Of a DNA stretch of 59,047 bases, positions 8,799-17,320 are shown piece by piece; the first letter of the stretch is position 1; every line of letters starts with the position of its first letter. Origin of the DNA: an uncultured Collinsella sp. (GTDB taxonomy: Bacteria > Actinomycetota > Coriobacteriia > Coriobacteriales > Coriobacteriaceae). Both the position numbers and the translations under genes were made by a program. Below the pieces are notes generated by a model, which was not told the origin of the DNA, ran no database searches, and worked only from the letters and a program-made list of their open reading frames with translations. The stretch covers positions 1 through 59,047 of the forward strand of contig USQQ01000011.1 of assembly GCA_900556875.1 (NCBI GenBank), in the 5' to 3' direction.

Positions 8799-8810
8799 TG
8801 CCTTTACAAT
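8783..8810 (+). promoter_or_regulatory. Candidate promoter for elp3 (near-leaderless)
   Basis: TTGGCT at 8783-8788 and TACAAT at 8805-8810 are separated by 16 bases. The -10 ends only six bases before the ATG at 8817, which would give a leaderless or nearly leaderless mRNA. The -35 overlaps the upstream terminator stem. Confidence 0.45.
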
Positions 8811-8816
8811 GGGGAC

Positions 8817-10724
8817 ATGGAACAGATTGTCTTGAACATACTCGAGACCCTGCGTCGCGGTGAGACCGTGGACGACAAGGCGCTCGTCAAACTGATACAT
8901 GCCGAGGCGCGCCGTGAGGGTGCCGACAAACGCGATTTGGCCAAGCGCCGTCTGCTGCCGTTCTACCAGCGGGTTAAACGTGAGGAGCCGGCTCGGTGGG
9001 CTGCGTGGAATGTCGATGCCGATCTGGAACGCCAACTGCTGCAGGTGCTGCGCATGAAGCCGCGCCGCACGGCTTCGGGCGTGGCGACCATTACCGTTAT
9101 CACCAAGCCCTGGCCATGCTCGGGCGATTGCCTATTTTGTCCCAACGATCTGCGCATGCCCAAGAGCTATCTGCACGCTGAGCCGGCGTGTGCCCGTGCG
9201 GAGCAAAACTGCTTCGATCCGTATCTGCAGGTGAGCGCTCGTCTGACCGCGCTTTCGCAGATGGGGCATGCGACCGACAAGATAGAGCTCATCGTGCTCG
9301 GTGGTACCTGGAGCGACTATCCGCAAGGGTATCAGGCATGGTTTATGTCGGAGCTCTTCCGTGCGCTCAATGACGATGCCGTCGCCGGCGTGGCGGCAAA
9401 CCCCATGTTGGCGCGTCCGGGCATCAGCCGTGCCGAGGCAGGGCGCCTGCTCGATGATGCTCCCGCCGATGCCCTGCCGCCGGTGGTAACAGAGCGCCGC
9501 GAGCGCTATCGGGCTGCCGGCATTGCGACAGACGAGGCCAAGCTCGCTGCCGGCGTTGCCGACGAGCAGGGGCGTGTGGATGCTGCCGTGGGCGGCTATA
9601 ACCGCGCGGTGCGTTGTCTGTACGGCCCCGGCACGCCGTGGGGCGAGGTCGCCGAGTGGCAGACGGCGACGATGAAAGAGCTTGAGCGGCAGCAGCGCAT
9701 CAACGAGACGGCGAAGCATCGCGTGGTGGGGCTCGTTATCGAGACGCGCCCCGATGCCGTGACACCGCAGGCGCTCACACTCATCCGCCGTCTGGGCTGC
9801 ACCAAGATCCAGATGGGCATCCAGAGCCTCGACCAGCACCTGCTCGATATCAACGAGCGTCGCATTTCGGTGGCGCAGATCGAGCGGGCGTTTTCGCTTG
9901 CACGCCTGTTTGGCTTTAAGATCCATGCGCATTTTATGCTCAACTTGCTGGGCGCCACGCCCGAGGGGGACAAACGCGACTACGAGCGCTTTATGACCGA
10001 GGGTGCCTTTATGCCCGACGAGGTCAAGGTCTACCCGTGCGCGCTCATCGAGGGCTCGCGTCTGGTGGGCTGCTATGAGCATGGCGAGTGGCACCCCTAT
10101 ACCGAGGACGAGCTGCTCGATGTGCTGGCCGACGACATCGTGGTGACGCCGGCGTTCTGCCGCATCAGCCGCATGATTCGCGACTTTAGCTCTGACGACA
10201 TCATGGTGGGCAACAAGAAGCCTAACCTGCGTCAACTCGTCGAAAACCGCTTGGCTGCTCGGGGTGACGGTGCGACGGTGCGCGAGATTCGCTATCGCGA
10301 GATCAGCACGGCGGGTGCCGACTTGGATGAGCTATCTCTTGATGAGGAAGTGGAGTACGAGACGCCGGTGACGCACGAGCGCTTTTTGCAGTGGGTGACG
10401 CCGCAGGGCAAGATCGCGGGCTTTTTGCGGTTGTCGCTGCCCGACCGTTCATTTGTTGCTGCACATGCGGACGAGTTGCCGACGATGCCGGACGAGGCGA
10501 TGATTCGCGAGGTACACGTGTATGGCATGGCGGCGCGCGTGGGCGACCAGGGACAGGCGGCGCAGCATCACGGGTTGGGGCGTTTGCTCGTAGAGCGTGC
10601 ATGCGAGATTGCTCGGGATGCGGGTTATGCGCGTATCAACGTGATTAGCGCGATTGGCACACGCGAGTACTATCGCCATCTTGGATTTTATGACCATGGC
10701 CTTTATCTGCAAAAGGAGCTCTAG
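8817..10724 (+). CDS. elp3: Elp3-family radical SAM / GNAT tRNA U34 enzyme
   Basis: 635 aa. The family uses a radical SAM [4Fe-4S] centre and an acetyl-CoA-binding domain to carboxymethylate uridine 34 of tRNA. The cluster ligands are Cys101, Cys105 and Cys108 in TKPWPCSGDCLFCPND. LIVLGGTWSDYP and VGLVIETRPDAVT are further core motifs. The C-terminal GNAT domain (about 490-635) has QHHGLGRLLVERAC and ends ISAIGTREYYRHLGFYDHGLYLQKEL. The protein is longer than the 450-560 residues I recall for Elp3, with an insertion at about 190-260 between the two radical SAM halves. No other Elongator subunit is present, as is usual in bacteria. The next gene starts immediately after its stop codon. Confidence 0.92.
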   Translation: MEQIVLNILETLRRGETVDDKALVKLIHAEARREGADKRDLAKRRLLPFYQRVKREEPARWAAWNVDADLERQLLQVLRMKPRRTASGVATITVITKPWPCSGDCLFCPNDLRMPKSYLHAEPACARAEQNCFDPYLQVSARLTALSQMGHATDKIELIVLGGTWSDYPQGYQAWFMSELFRALNDDAVAGVAANPMLARPGISRAEAGRLLDDAPADALPPVVTERRERYRAAGIATDEAKLAAGVADEQGRVDAAVGGYNRAVRCLYGPGTPWGEVAEWQTATMKELERQQRINETAKHRVVGLVIETRPDAVTPQALTLIRRLGCTKIQMGIQSLDQHLLDINERRISVAQIERAFSLARLFGFKIHAHFMLNLLGATPEGDKRDYERFMTEGAFMPDEVKVYPCALIEGSRLVGCYEHGEWHPYTEDELLDVLADDIVVTPAFCRISRMIRDFSSDDIMVGNKKPNLRQLVENRLAARGDGATVREIRYREISTAGADLDELSLDEEVEYETPVTHERFLQWVTPQGKIAGFLRLSLPDRSFVAAHADELPTMPDEAMIREVHVYGMAARVGDQGQAAQHHGLGRLLVERACEIARDAGYARINVISAIGTREYYRHLGFYDHGLYLQKEL

Positions 10725-11603
10725 ATGAACAAGCCGAGTGTTTCTGCCGGCGTCGTTGCCGGCGTTGCTCTGGGAGCCGCGGCGCTTGGTGCGGCCGCTG
10801 TCGCTGTTCGTGCTGTCTGTCTGCAGGTTGCGCGAACCCGCAATGGGTTGGCGCGTGTGAAACGCGTGCACGATGAGGGCGGCGATGAGATTCGCGTGTT
10901 GGTGCAAGGCGGAGTCTACCAAAGCGCAAGCTACGTTGGCGAGCGTTGGGCAGAGCCCGTCTTTGCGTACTATCGTGCGTTTGACGACGTGTTTGAGGCC
11001 GAGCGCGCAATGCATGACGCCTATGGTCACGGTATCGACCGCATGCTCATGCTGGGCGGCGGCGGGTTTGCCTATCCCAAGTTTGCGCTGATGTCGCACG
11101 AGAGCTTGCGCATGGACGTCATTGAGTACGATGCCGAGATTACGCGCCTGGCGCGCCGTTGGTTCTACCTGGACGAGCTGGAGCGCACGGTGGGCGATCG
11201 CCTGCGAGTGATTACCGCTGAGGCTCGCTCGTATCTGGGCGTGACGAGCGTGGGTCATCGTCGCTACGATGTGGTCGTGAGCGATTGCTTTGGCGGTGCC
11301 GAGCCCGTACGCGAGCTGGCGACGGTTGAGGCATTGCGTTTAGTGCAGGGCAGCCTGAACCCCGGGGGTATCTACGTGGCCAATATCGTGAGCGCAAACG
11401 AGGGGAGCGATGTGACGTTCCTGCGCGATTGCGCTGCCACGGCACTCGAGGTATTCGCCCACGCCTGGGTGGTCCCATGTGGCGATGCGGAGTTCGGCGG
11501 CGAGGAAAACTACCTGCTCATCGCCAGCGACGGCGACTACGCCTTTGCCGAAGCCGTGCCTTTCAATGCCGACTTTCTCGGTACTGCCCTTCACGACAAG
11601 TAA
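10725..11603 (+). CDS. Spermidine-synthase-like Rossmann protein
   Basis: 292 aa. An N-terminal hydrophobic segment (about 5-32, Ala/Gly/Val-rich) precedes a spermidine/spermine-synthase-like fold. MLMLGGGGFAYP is the nucleotide-binding glycine motif, followed by MDVIEYDAEITRLAR with an acidic residue at the end of beta 2, and YDVVVSDCFGG matches the catalytic-loop region of aminopropyltransferases. The usual N-terminal beta domain is absent, so true polyamine synthesis is doubtful. The start codon directly follows the elp3 stop, with AAAGGAG inside elp3, so the two are an operon. Substrate is unknown. Confidence 0.75.
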   Translation: MNKPSVSAGVVAGVALGAAALGAAAVAVRAVCLQVARTRNGLARVKRVHDEGGDEIRVLVQGGVYQSASYVGERWAEPVFAYYRAFDDVFEAERAMHDAYGHGIDRMLMLGGGGFAYPKFALMSHESLRMDVIEYDAEITRLARRWFYLDELERTVGDRLRVITAEARSYLGVTSVGHRRYDVVVSDCFGGAEPVRELATVEALRLVQGSLNPGGIYVANIVSANEGSDVTFLRDCAATALEVFAHAWVVPCGDAEFGGEENYLLIASDGDYAFAEAVPFNADFLGTALHDK

Positions 11604-11629
11604 GTCTCTCCGTTCCAAAATGACTGGTC

Positions 11630-14074
11630 TTATGCGTGGTCGCGCCAGCTGCGGATGCGCTGCTTCATGCCCTCGATATCGAGCACGCCTTCGGCGAAGC
11701 CTTTGCGCACAAGCTCCTCGGGAACGTACTCGTCGTAGCGATCAAAATAAGGCACCTCGCCGGGATAGACGAGCTCGATGGGGTCGAAGTCCTTCTCAGC
11801 CTCGGCGGCGAGCACCTCAAAGAACGTCTCCTCATCGGCCTTCATCTTAAACTGCATAAAGTATGGACGCGACGGATCGAGCCCGCGAAGGCCCAGCTCC
11901 GCGGCGCATTTAATCTTGAGCATGCGCTCGAGCGCCAAAAAGCCGTAGCTTCCCAACCAGGGGAAGAGCACCCAGGTGTCGCCGCCCAGGTTAATGAGCG
12001 GTTTAGTTCCCGCGCCCGAAATCTCGGCGGTATGACGAGCCTGTGCAAGGCGTGCCCGTGCGTTGCCCATGAGGTACGGATATGCCGCGTGCTCGTTGAG
12101 CGCCTTGCGCATGCGCTCGAGTACGCGTGTATTGATGTCGCCGGGGCAGTCGCCAAAGTAGGCCGGCACACGGCCCTTGACCTGCGTGGCAAAGACGGTA
12201 TGACGCTTCCAGTCCACTTCCTCGACAATCCAGCAGTGTCCGGCGATGGCGATGCGCTCACCGGGCGGTGGGGGATTGACGATCGTGCCCAGCTCGGCCG
12301 ATTCGCTGCGAACGGTAAACTCCTCGTTTTCCTGGAACACAGCGTAGAACTTAAAGTTGTTGATGATGCGCTCGCCCGCGAGACCCACGATGAGCCCACC
12401 GCCCTCGGTGGCCTGGATGTGGTCGATCTTGATGAGGTGGCGCAGCAGAATGCGATAGTCATCGGCTGAGACGCGGTGGAAATAGCTGAGCGTGAGCACA
12501 CGCTGAGCAAGCTCGGCCGGTGTGAGCTCGCCGGTGCTGGCGAGCGTCGACATGGTCTGGTGATAGAGCAAACTGTAGGGGAGTCGATCGAGCTCGGGCG
12601 GCTCGACCCACTTTTCCTCGCGATAGAGTTGTACGAGCGCGATGCCCTGGAGGAGCTTCCACGGAATGGTCTCGGGCATCATCGTGCGCGGCTCGGGTTC
12701 CTCCTCGCGCATGACAAACCACATCTCGGGCGGAAGATCGCGGCGTCCCGTGCGTCCCATGCGCTGCAAAAAGGAGCTGACGGTAAACGGTGCATCGATC
12801 TGGAACGCGCGCTCCAGGCGACCGATATCAATGCCGAGCTCCAGCGTGGAGGTGGTGACGGTTGTCTGCGCCTGTTCCTCGTCGCGCATGATCTCCTCGG
12901 CGGTCTCGCGTAGCGATGCCGAGAGGTTGCCATGATGGATAAGGAAGCGGTCTGGCTCGTGCCGGTTATCACAGTAGCTGCGCAACATGGAGCACACGGC
13001 CTCTGCCTCCTCGCGCGAGTTGGCAAAGACCAGACACTTGCGGCCGCGGGTATGTTCAAAGATGTAGCCCATGCCGGGGTCGGCGTTGTCGGGTGCGGTG
13101 TCGGTGGGGTTGAGAAGTGCCTGTTCGGTTGCCCGTGGGATGTCGACTTCGCCCTCGGGGGCCGAGGAAGCGCGGCGATCCCTGGAAGTAGCCTTGTCCT
13201 GTGCCTGTTCGCGACGCTGGCGGCGCTCCTCCTGCGTGAGTTGTCCGCTGTGACGTCTGTCCTGGGTGCCGGTGGGTAGTGCCGTGGGCGTCGCCGCCTC
13301 GATGCGCTCGCACGCAAGCACCTCGGCCTCTTGGGGACCTGCGCTCTCGAATCCTCGCTGCTGCGCCTGGGGACCCGAGTTATAGAAGTGCTCCATGGAG
13401 ATGCGCCACACGCGGCGCGGTTCCTCAAAACGGGGGATAACGCAGTTGCGCCCCGTTCCCTGTGAGAGAAAGGCACCCGTGCGCTCGGGGTCGCCGATGG
13501 TGGCCGAAAGGCCAATTCGGCGGGGCTGCACGCCGGCCATGCGCGAGAGTCGCTCGACAAGGCAGAGCGTCTGCCCGCCACGGTCGCCGCGCATGAGCGA
13601 GTGGACCTCGTCGATGACCACGTAGCGCAGGTCGCAAAACATGCGCGGGATCGCCATGTGCTTATGGATCAGGAGCGCCTCGAGTGATTCGGGCGTAATC
13701 TGCAAGATGCCGCTCGGTTTTTTGATGAGCTTGGCCTTGTGCGACTGCGAGACATCGCCGTGCCAGTGCCAGACAGGGATATCGGCCTCTTCGCAGAGGT
13801 CGTTGAGGCGAACGAACTGGTCGTTGATGAGTGCTTTGAGGGGGCCAATGTAGAGGGCGCCCACGCTCGCGGGCGGGTTCTCCCAAAACTCGGTCAGGAT
13901 GGGAAAGAAGGCCGCCTCAGTTTTGCCAGATGCCGTGGATGCCGTCAGGAGCACATTGTCTTGCGTGTTGAAGATGGCATCTGCCGCCGCAACCTGGATG
14001 GAGCACAGACTCTCCCAATCGTGGGAGTAGATGAAGTCTTGGATAAACGGGGCATATCGGTCAAAGGCGTTCAT
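11630..14074 (-). CDS. Lhr-like DEAD/DEAH helicase of the TerB-BrxD cassette
   Basis: 814 aa from ATG 14074, which has GAGAGGAGG just upstream; the open frame extends to 14137 without such a site. Walker A is TASTASGKTE (about 44-53), the DEVH box is YVVIDEVHSLMRGDRGGQ, and GLSATIG is motif III. The second RecA domain shows LVFANSREEAEAV, FLIHHGNLS, TSTLELGIDIG and QRMGRTGRR. A hydrophilic Arg/Gln-rich insertion (about 255-330) separates the two motor halves. A long C-terminal domain of Lhr type follows. It is the last gene of a minus-strand set with a BrxD-like ATPase and a TerB-domain protein, although a hairpin at 14156-14192 lies between it and the ATPase gene. DNA unwinding is the likely activity. 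Confidence 0.9.
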   Translation of the reverse strand: MNAFDRYAPFIQDFIYSHDWESLCSIQVAAADAIFNTQDNVLLTASTASGKTEAAFFPILTEFWENPPASVGALYIGPLKALINDQFVRLNDLCEEADIPVWHWHGDVSQSHKAKLIKKPSGILQITPESLEALLIHKHMAIPRMFCDLRYVVIDEVHSLMRGDRGGQTLCLVERLSRMAGVQPRRIGLSATIGDPERTGAFLSQGTGRNCVIPRFEEPRRVWRISMEHFYNSGPQAQQRGFESAGPQEAEVLACERIEAATPTALPTGTQDRRHSGQLTQEERRQRREQAQDKATSRDRRASSAPEGEVDIPRATEQALLNPTDTAPDNADPGMGYIFEHTRGRKCLVFANSREEAEAVCSMLRSYCDNRHEPDRFLIHHGNLSASLRETAEEIMRDEEQAQTTVTTSTLELGIDIGRLERAFQIDAPFTVSSFLQRMGRTGRRDLPPEMWFVMREEEPEPRTMMPETIPWKLLQGIALVQLYREEKWVEPPELDRLPYSLLYHQTMSTLASTGELTPAELAQRVLTLSYFHRVSADDYRILLRHLIKIDHIQATEGGGLIVGLAGERIINNFKFYAVFQENEEFTVRSESAELGTIVNPPPPGERIAIAGHCWIVEEVDWKRHTVFATQVKGRVPAYFGDCPGDINTRVLERMRKALNEHAAYPYLMGNARARLAQARHTAEISGAGTKPLINLGGDTWVLFPWLGSYGFLALERMLKIKCAAELGLRGLDPSRPYFMQFKMKADEETFFEVLAAEAEKDFDPIELVYPGEVPYFDRYDEYVPEELVRKGFAEGVLDIEGMKQRIRSWRDHA

Positions 14075-14155
14075 GGGACCTCCTCTCAACAACGGGCTGA
14101 TCAACGCAACGGGCAACGGCTCGATATCTTGCAACATCGGCGTTTGCCCAGATAA

Positions 14156-14192
14156 AACCTGCCAAAATAAACCTGTCCCTTTTTGGCAGGTT
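14156..14192 (-). terminator. Hairpin between ATPase and helicase genes
   Basis: A perfect 12-bp stem (14181-14192 with 14156-14167) is followed on the minus strand by a T-rich stretch, and its first arm overlaps the stop codon of the ATPase gene. It looks like a terminator or attenuator, so the helicase may be expressed at a lower level or from its own promoter. Confidence 0.65.
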
Positions 14193-15495
14193 AGATGGTG
14201 AACTCGGCGAAGTTGCGGTCGCCGCCTGCGGTGCCGGTGTCGTCTGTTGCGGCTGCCGGCGCCAGCGCGTCGCCACCGACGCTTTGCAGTAACTCGGCCA
14301 CGTTAGCATCGGGGTTTTGACACAGGATATCGAGCAGTTCGATAAAGTCGCGGATGACCTCGCGGGGCGTCAGATGCGTGTCGGCCCCCACGCGGCCAAA
14401 CTCAATCTTGAGGAAGTCCACCAAGTCGTTCTCGGTAAGCGTGGGCGTCCAGCCAAAGTAGCCGGCGTGAATTTGCATGAGCTTTTCGATGAGCACCAGC
14501 AGCTCCTCGTAGGTGAGCGGCTGCAGACGGATGATGGGCGCGAGCATGTCTTTGAGATCATCGCGCGCAAAACGGCCCTGAGCGAGACGGCTCCGAAGGG
14601 CCTCGTAGGAAAAGACGCCGCGGCGGCGGTCCTCGATAGAGGTCGGCGTGCCGCCCATGATCACGCCCAGGTACTGCGCTTTGCCCTGGAGCGTGTCGTT
14701 GTACATGGTCAGGATCTTCTCGTAGTTATATTGGCGCGTGATCGCGTTGGGAATCTTGTATAGATTCACGAGCTCGTCGATGAGCACCAACATGCCCTTG
14801 TAGCCGCTGCAGACCAAAAAGCGCGCAATGAGCTTAACGTAGTCGTACCAGTCGTCGTCGCTGATGATGGTCGAGGAGCCTAGCTCGGCGCGCGCCTCGC
14901 TCTTGGTGCGGTACTCGCCGCGAATCCATTTGGTCACGCGGCTCATGGCGTCTTCGTCACCCTCCGAGACGGCCGTGCGATAACGGCGGAGCATGCGGAC
15001 AAAGTCAAAGCCGTGGACCATCTCCTCGAGCGGGGCCAGTTGGGCATTAACGGCAGACTCATCGGCGTCGGCACACGAGGCGACCCAGCGATCCAGGATA
15101 AGGTTGAGCGCGCCACCCTCGGGGCGCGTCTTGGTCGATATGTTGCGGATGAGCTCGCGATAGGTGGCGAGGCCCTGGCCCTGGCCGCCCTGTAGACGGC
15201 GTTCGGGGGAAAGGTCGGCATCGGCGACCACAAAGCCTTCGCCCATGGCATGCGTTCGGATGGTCTGGAGCAAAAAGCTCTTGCCGGCGCCGTAGCGACC
15301 GACTAGAAAACGGAAGCTTGCGCCGCCATCGGCGATGAGGCTCAGGTCGGTGAGCAGAGCACGGATCTCGACCTCTCGCCCCACGGTGATATAGGGAAGG
15401 CCAATGCGCGGGACAACGCCGCCCTTGAGCGAGTTGAGAATGACGGCGGCGACGCGCTTGGGCACGCGGGGTGCTGCGGATGCGGTATCACTCAT
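14191..15495 (-). CDS. BrxD-like (DUF2791) ATP-binding protein
   Basis: 434 aa. P-loop GRYGAGKS is at residues 66-73 and Walker B MLVLIDEL at 235-242, with a further conserved IMGGTP at about 279-284. Sequence and spacing match the BrxC/BrxD-type (DUF2791) ATPase family, whose members occur in BREX phage-defence loci and in other helicase-linked clusters. Its start codon lies inside the end of the TerB-domain gene (8-base overlap, ATGAGTGA) and its ribosome binding site AGAGGA is within that gene, so the two are tightly coupled. No BREX methylase, PglZ phosphatase or BrxA/B genes are nearby, so this is not a BREX locus. It probably drives a nucleic-acid-associated complex with the flanking proteins. 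Confidence 0.82.
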   Translation of the reverse strand: MSDTASAAPRVPKRVAAVILNSLKGGVVPRIGLPYITVGREVEIRALLTDLSLIADGGASFRFLVGRYGAGKSFLLQTIRTHAMGEGFVVADADLSPERRLQGGQGQGLATYRELIRNISTKTRPEGGALNLILDRWVASCADADESAVNAQLAPLEEMVHGFDFVRMLRRYRTAVSEGDEDAMSRVTKWIRGEYRTKSEARAELGSSTIISDDDWYDYVKLIARFLVCSGYKGMLVLIDELVNLYKIPNAITRQYNYEKILTMYNDTLQGKAQYLGVIMGGTPTSIEDRRRGVFSYEALRSRLAQGRFARDDLKDMLAPIIRLQPLTYEELLVLIEKLMQIHAGYFGWTPTLTENDLVDFLKIEFGRVGADTHLTPREVIRDFIELLDILCQNPDANVAELLQSVGGDALAPAAATDDTGTAGGDRNFAEFTI

Positions 15496-17233
15496 GGTCT
15501 AAGTATCCTCTCACGTCTGCTTCGTAGTCCTCGATAATTTGCGGTCCTGCTGGGCCAAATTCAATAATGGTGTCGCCCACCAGGCCAAAGAGCACTTCGT
15601 TGATGCTGTCGACGAGCATGTCCTCACTCTTGCCCGACTTTGCCACCGCCGATGCCGTCTGCGCTGCGTTTTGCTCGAGTAGTGCTCGAAGATAGGCGTC
15701 TGCGGCGGGGTCGAGTGCGGACGCGGTGTCGGCGGGCGTGGGCGCCGATGCGAGGAGCGGGGCTACGACGCCAAACTGCTCGGTGGAGATGGTCGGCTCG
15801 CTAGCCTCGTCCTGCTGCATGGTCGTCGCGACTGGTTCGGCGATCGTGTCGGCCACGGGCTCGGCTTCCCGTCGTTCGGCAACTGCCGCCTCGGCATCCG
15901 CAAGCGTGCCGTCCTCGCGCTCCTCGTCGATCAAAAGCGCCTCGCGCGTTTGTGCGGCGGCGCTCCGAATGTGCCCCAGCTGGCTTAGGTCGATATCGAT
16001 CTTGACGGGCTGATGCGCGGCATCCCATGAAAGCCATGCCGTGATCTCGTCATCGATAATTTTAGCCAGATATTTGGGGATCTTTTCTTCCTTAAGGGGA
16101 TGGCCGGGATCCAGCGCCAGGCGCAGGCGCTGGTCACAAGCGCGCATCATCTCACCGAGCTTGCTACTTTTTTGTCTGCTGCCGTGGATGCGCATGCATT
16201 CCCAAAAGCCATTTTGGCAACGGTAGATGTGAATGGGGTCCAGGCGATATTCGCAGTCCTCGTGGCGCTCGGGAGCAAAGAACACGGCCGAGGCAAACAT
16301 GGTGTAGGGCATGGCCGTCTCCTCCCCAAACAAGCTCGCTACGATGCCGTTTTTTCGGTGCGTGTCATAGTAGCGCGCCATACGGACATACACGGCGCAT
16401 GCCACGTGGCGCAGGTCGCGATGGTGGGAACGGTCGAGCCGTGAGCTATTCAGGTTGTATGTCGAGAGTGCGTCGATGGCAGCCATGAGCCGCTCCTCAT
16501 GTGCCTCATCGGGCGGAAGGGGAAGCGTGGGCCCGGAGGTCTTGCGACGCGCAGGCGGCAGGTCTGACGGCGCCGGCGCGGGTACAAGGTCTCGCGCTGC
16601 GCGGCGCAGCTCGATGAGGGCGTTGTCGAATGCGACGGTTTTAGAGTCGCGAAGCAGCTTGGGGTCGAGCTCATGGAACACGGCGTAGTCCTGCAGCCAC
16701 ACGCGTGCGAACCGGTCGATGCCGGGTTCAAAGGCGCGATAGGCATCCCAAAATGCCTTGATCTTGCCATAGCCGTCACGCGGATTGTCGACGCCAATGC
16801 CGCAGATCAATTCGTAGAGATACAGAAAGGCAAACGAGGTCGATGTCTCCTCGATATTGCCGCGGCGCACTTGGGCACGCCAGGTAAAGTAGCCGCGCAA
16901 CTGTCGATCGCTCATGGCATTGTAGGTGGGAAAGTACGACTTAAAGGTGCCGTTGTAGGGGCAATCGTCCTCGAAGTCGGCCATCAGCAGACCTTGGCGG
17001 TAGAAAAGTTCGGCTTCCGAAAGCCAACGGCCCGCGCCGCCCTTTGGGTCTTCTTGCCAACGCGATATCTCACGCATCTTGCGGTATTGGTCGGGGAGGA
17101 AGTTCTGCATCTGTCGGCCGGTCTTGAGAATCGGCTCGTCTGCGTAGATTTCGTTTGAGAAGCGGGCGGACTGATGGGTCCGAGCCTCGGCCATAATGCG
17201 CTCGATGAGCATCTTGATGTCCTGGTCGGCCAC
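15488..17233 (-). CDS. TerB-N / TerB-C domain protein
   Basis: 581 aa. The N-terminal ~210 residues match the TerB-N domain (FYRQGLLMADFEDDCPYNG, SDRQLRGYFTWRAQVRRG, SFAFLYLYELICGIGV). The last ~100 residues match TerB-C (LDPAADAYLRALLEQN, DMLVDSINEVLFGLVGDTIIEFG). The middle holds a mixed helical region and a low-complexity Glu/Ala/Thr-rich linker (about 430-490). These domains are known from tellurite-resistance-related and DNA-processing gene clusters; the biochemical role is unsettled. Start is GTG at 17233 after GAGAGGAGG. First gene of the cassette, transcribed toward the BrxD-like ATPase and the Lhr-like helicase. Confidence 0.82.
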   Translation of the reverse strand: MADQDIKMLIERIMAEARTHQSARFSNEIYADEPILKTGRQMQNFLPDQYRKMREISRWQEDPKGGAGRWLSEAELFYRQGLLMADFEDDCPYNGTFKSYFPTYNAMSDRQLRGYFTWRAQVRRGNIEETSTSFAFLYLYELICGIGVDNPRDGYGKIKAFWDAYRAFEPGIDRFARVWLQDYAVFHELDPKLLRDSKTVAFDNALIELRRAARDLVPAPAPSDLPPARRKTSGPTLPLPPDEAHEERLMAAIDALSTYNLNSSRLDRSHHRDLRHVACAVYVRMARYYDTHRKNGIVASLFGEETAMPYTMFASAVFFAPERHEDCEYRLDPIHIYRCQNGFWECMRIHGSRQKSSKLGEMMRACDQRLRLALDPGHPLKEEKIPKYLAKIIDDEITAWLSWDAAHQPVKIDIDLSQLGHIRSAAAQTREALLIDEEREDGTLADAEAAVAERREAEPVADTIAEPVATTMQQDEASEPTISTEQFGVVAPLLASAPTPADTASALDPAADAYLRALLEQNAAQTASAVAKSGKSEDMLVDSINEVLFGLVGDTIIEFGPAGPQIIEDYEADVRGYLDHE

Positions 17234-17269
17234 CGCTCCTCCTCTCGAACGCAGCTACGGTGACCTCAT

Positions 17270-17275
17270 ATCATA
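17270..17275 (-). promoter_or_regulatory. Extended -10 promoter of the TerB cassette
   Basis: On the minus strand TGCTATGAT gives an extended -10 (TATGAT at 17270-17275) 36 bases before the GTG start. No good -35 was seen. Confidence 0.45.
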
Positions 17276-17320
17276 GCACAGCATCAAACAGATGTTCGAG
17301 ATACCGCTACGTAGATAGAT

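Noticed and set aside
14191..15495. Calling the locus a BREX system because of the BrxD-like ATPase
   Set aside because: No PglX methylase, PglZ, BrxA, BrxB or BrxC gene is present within the window.
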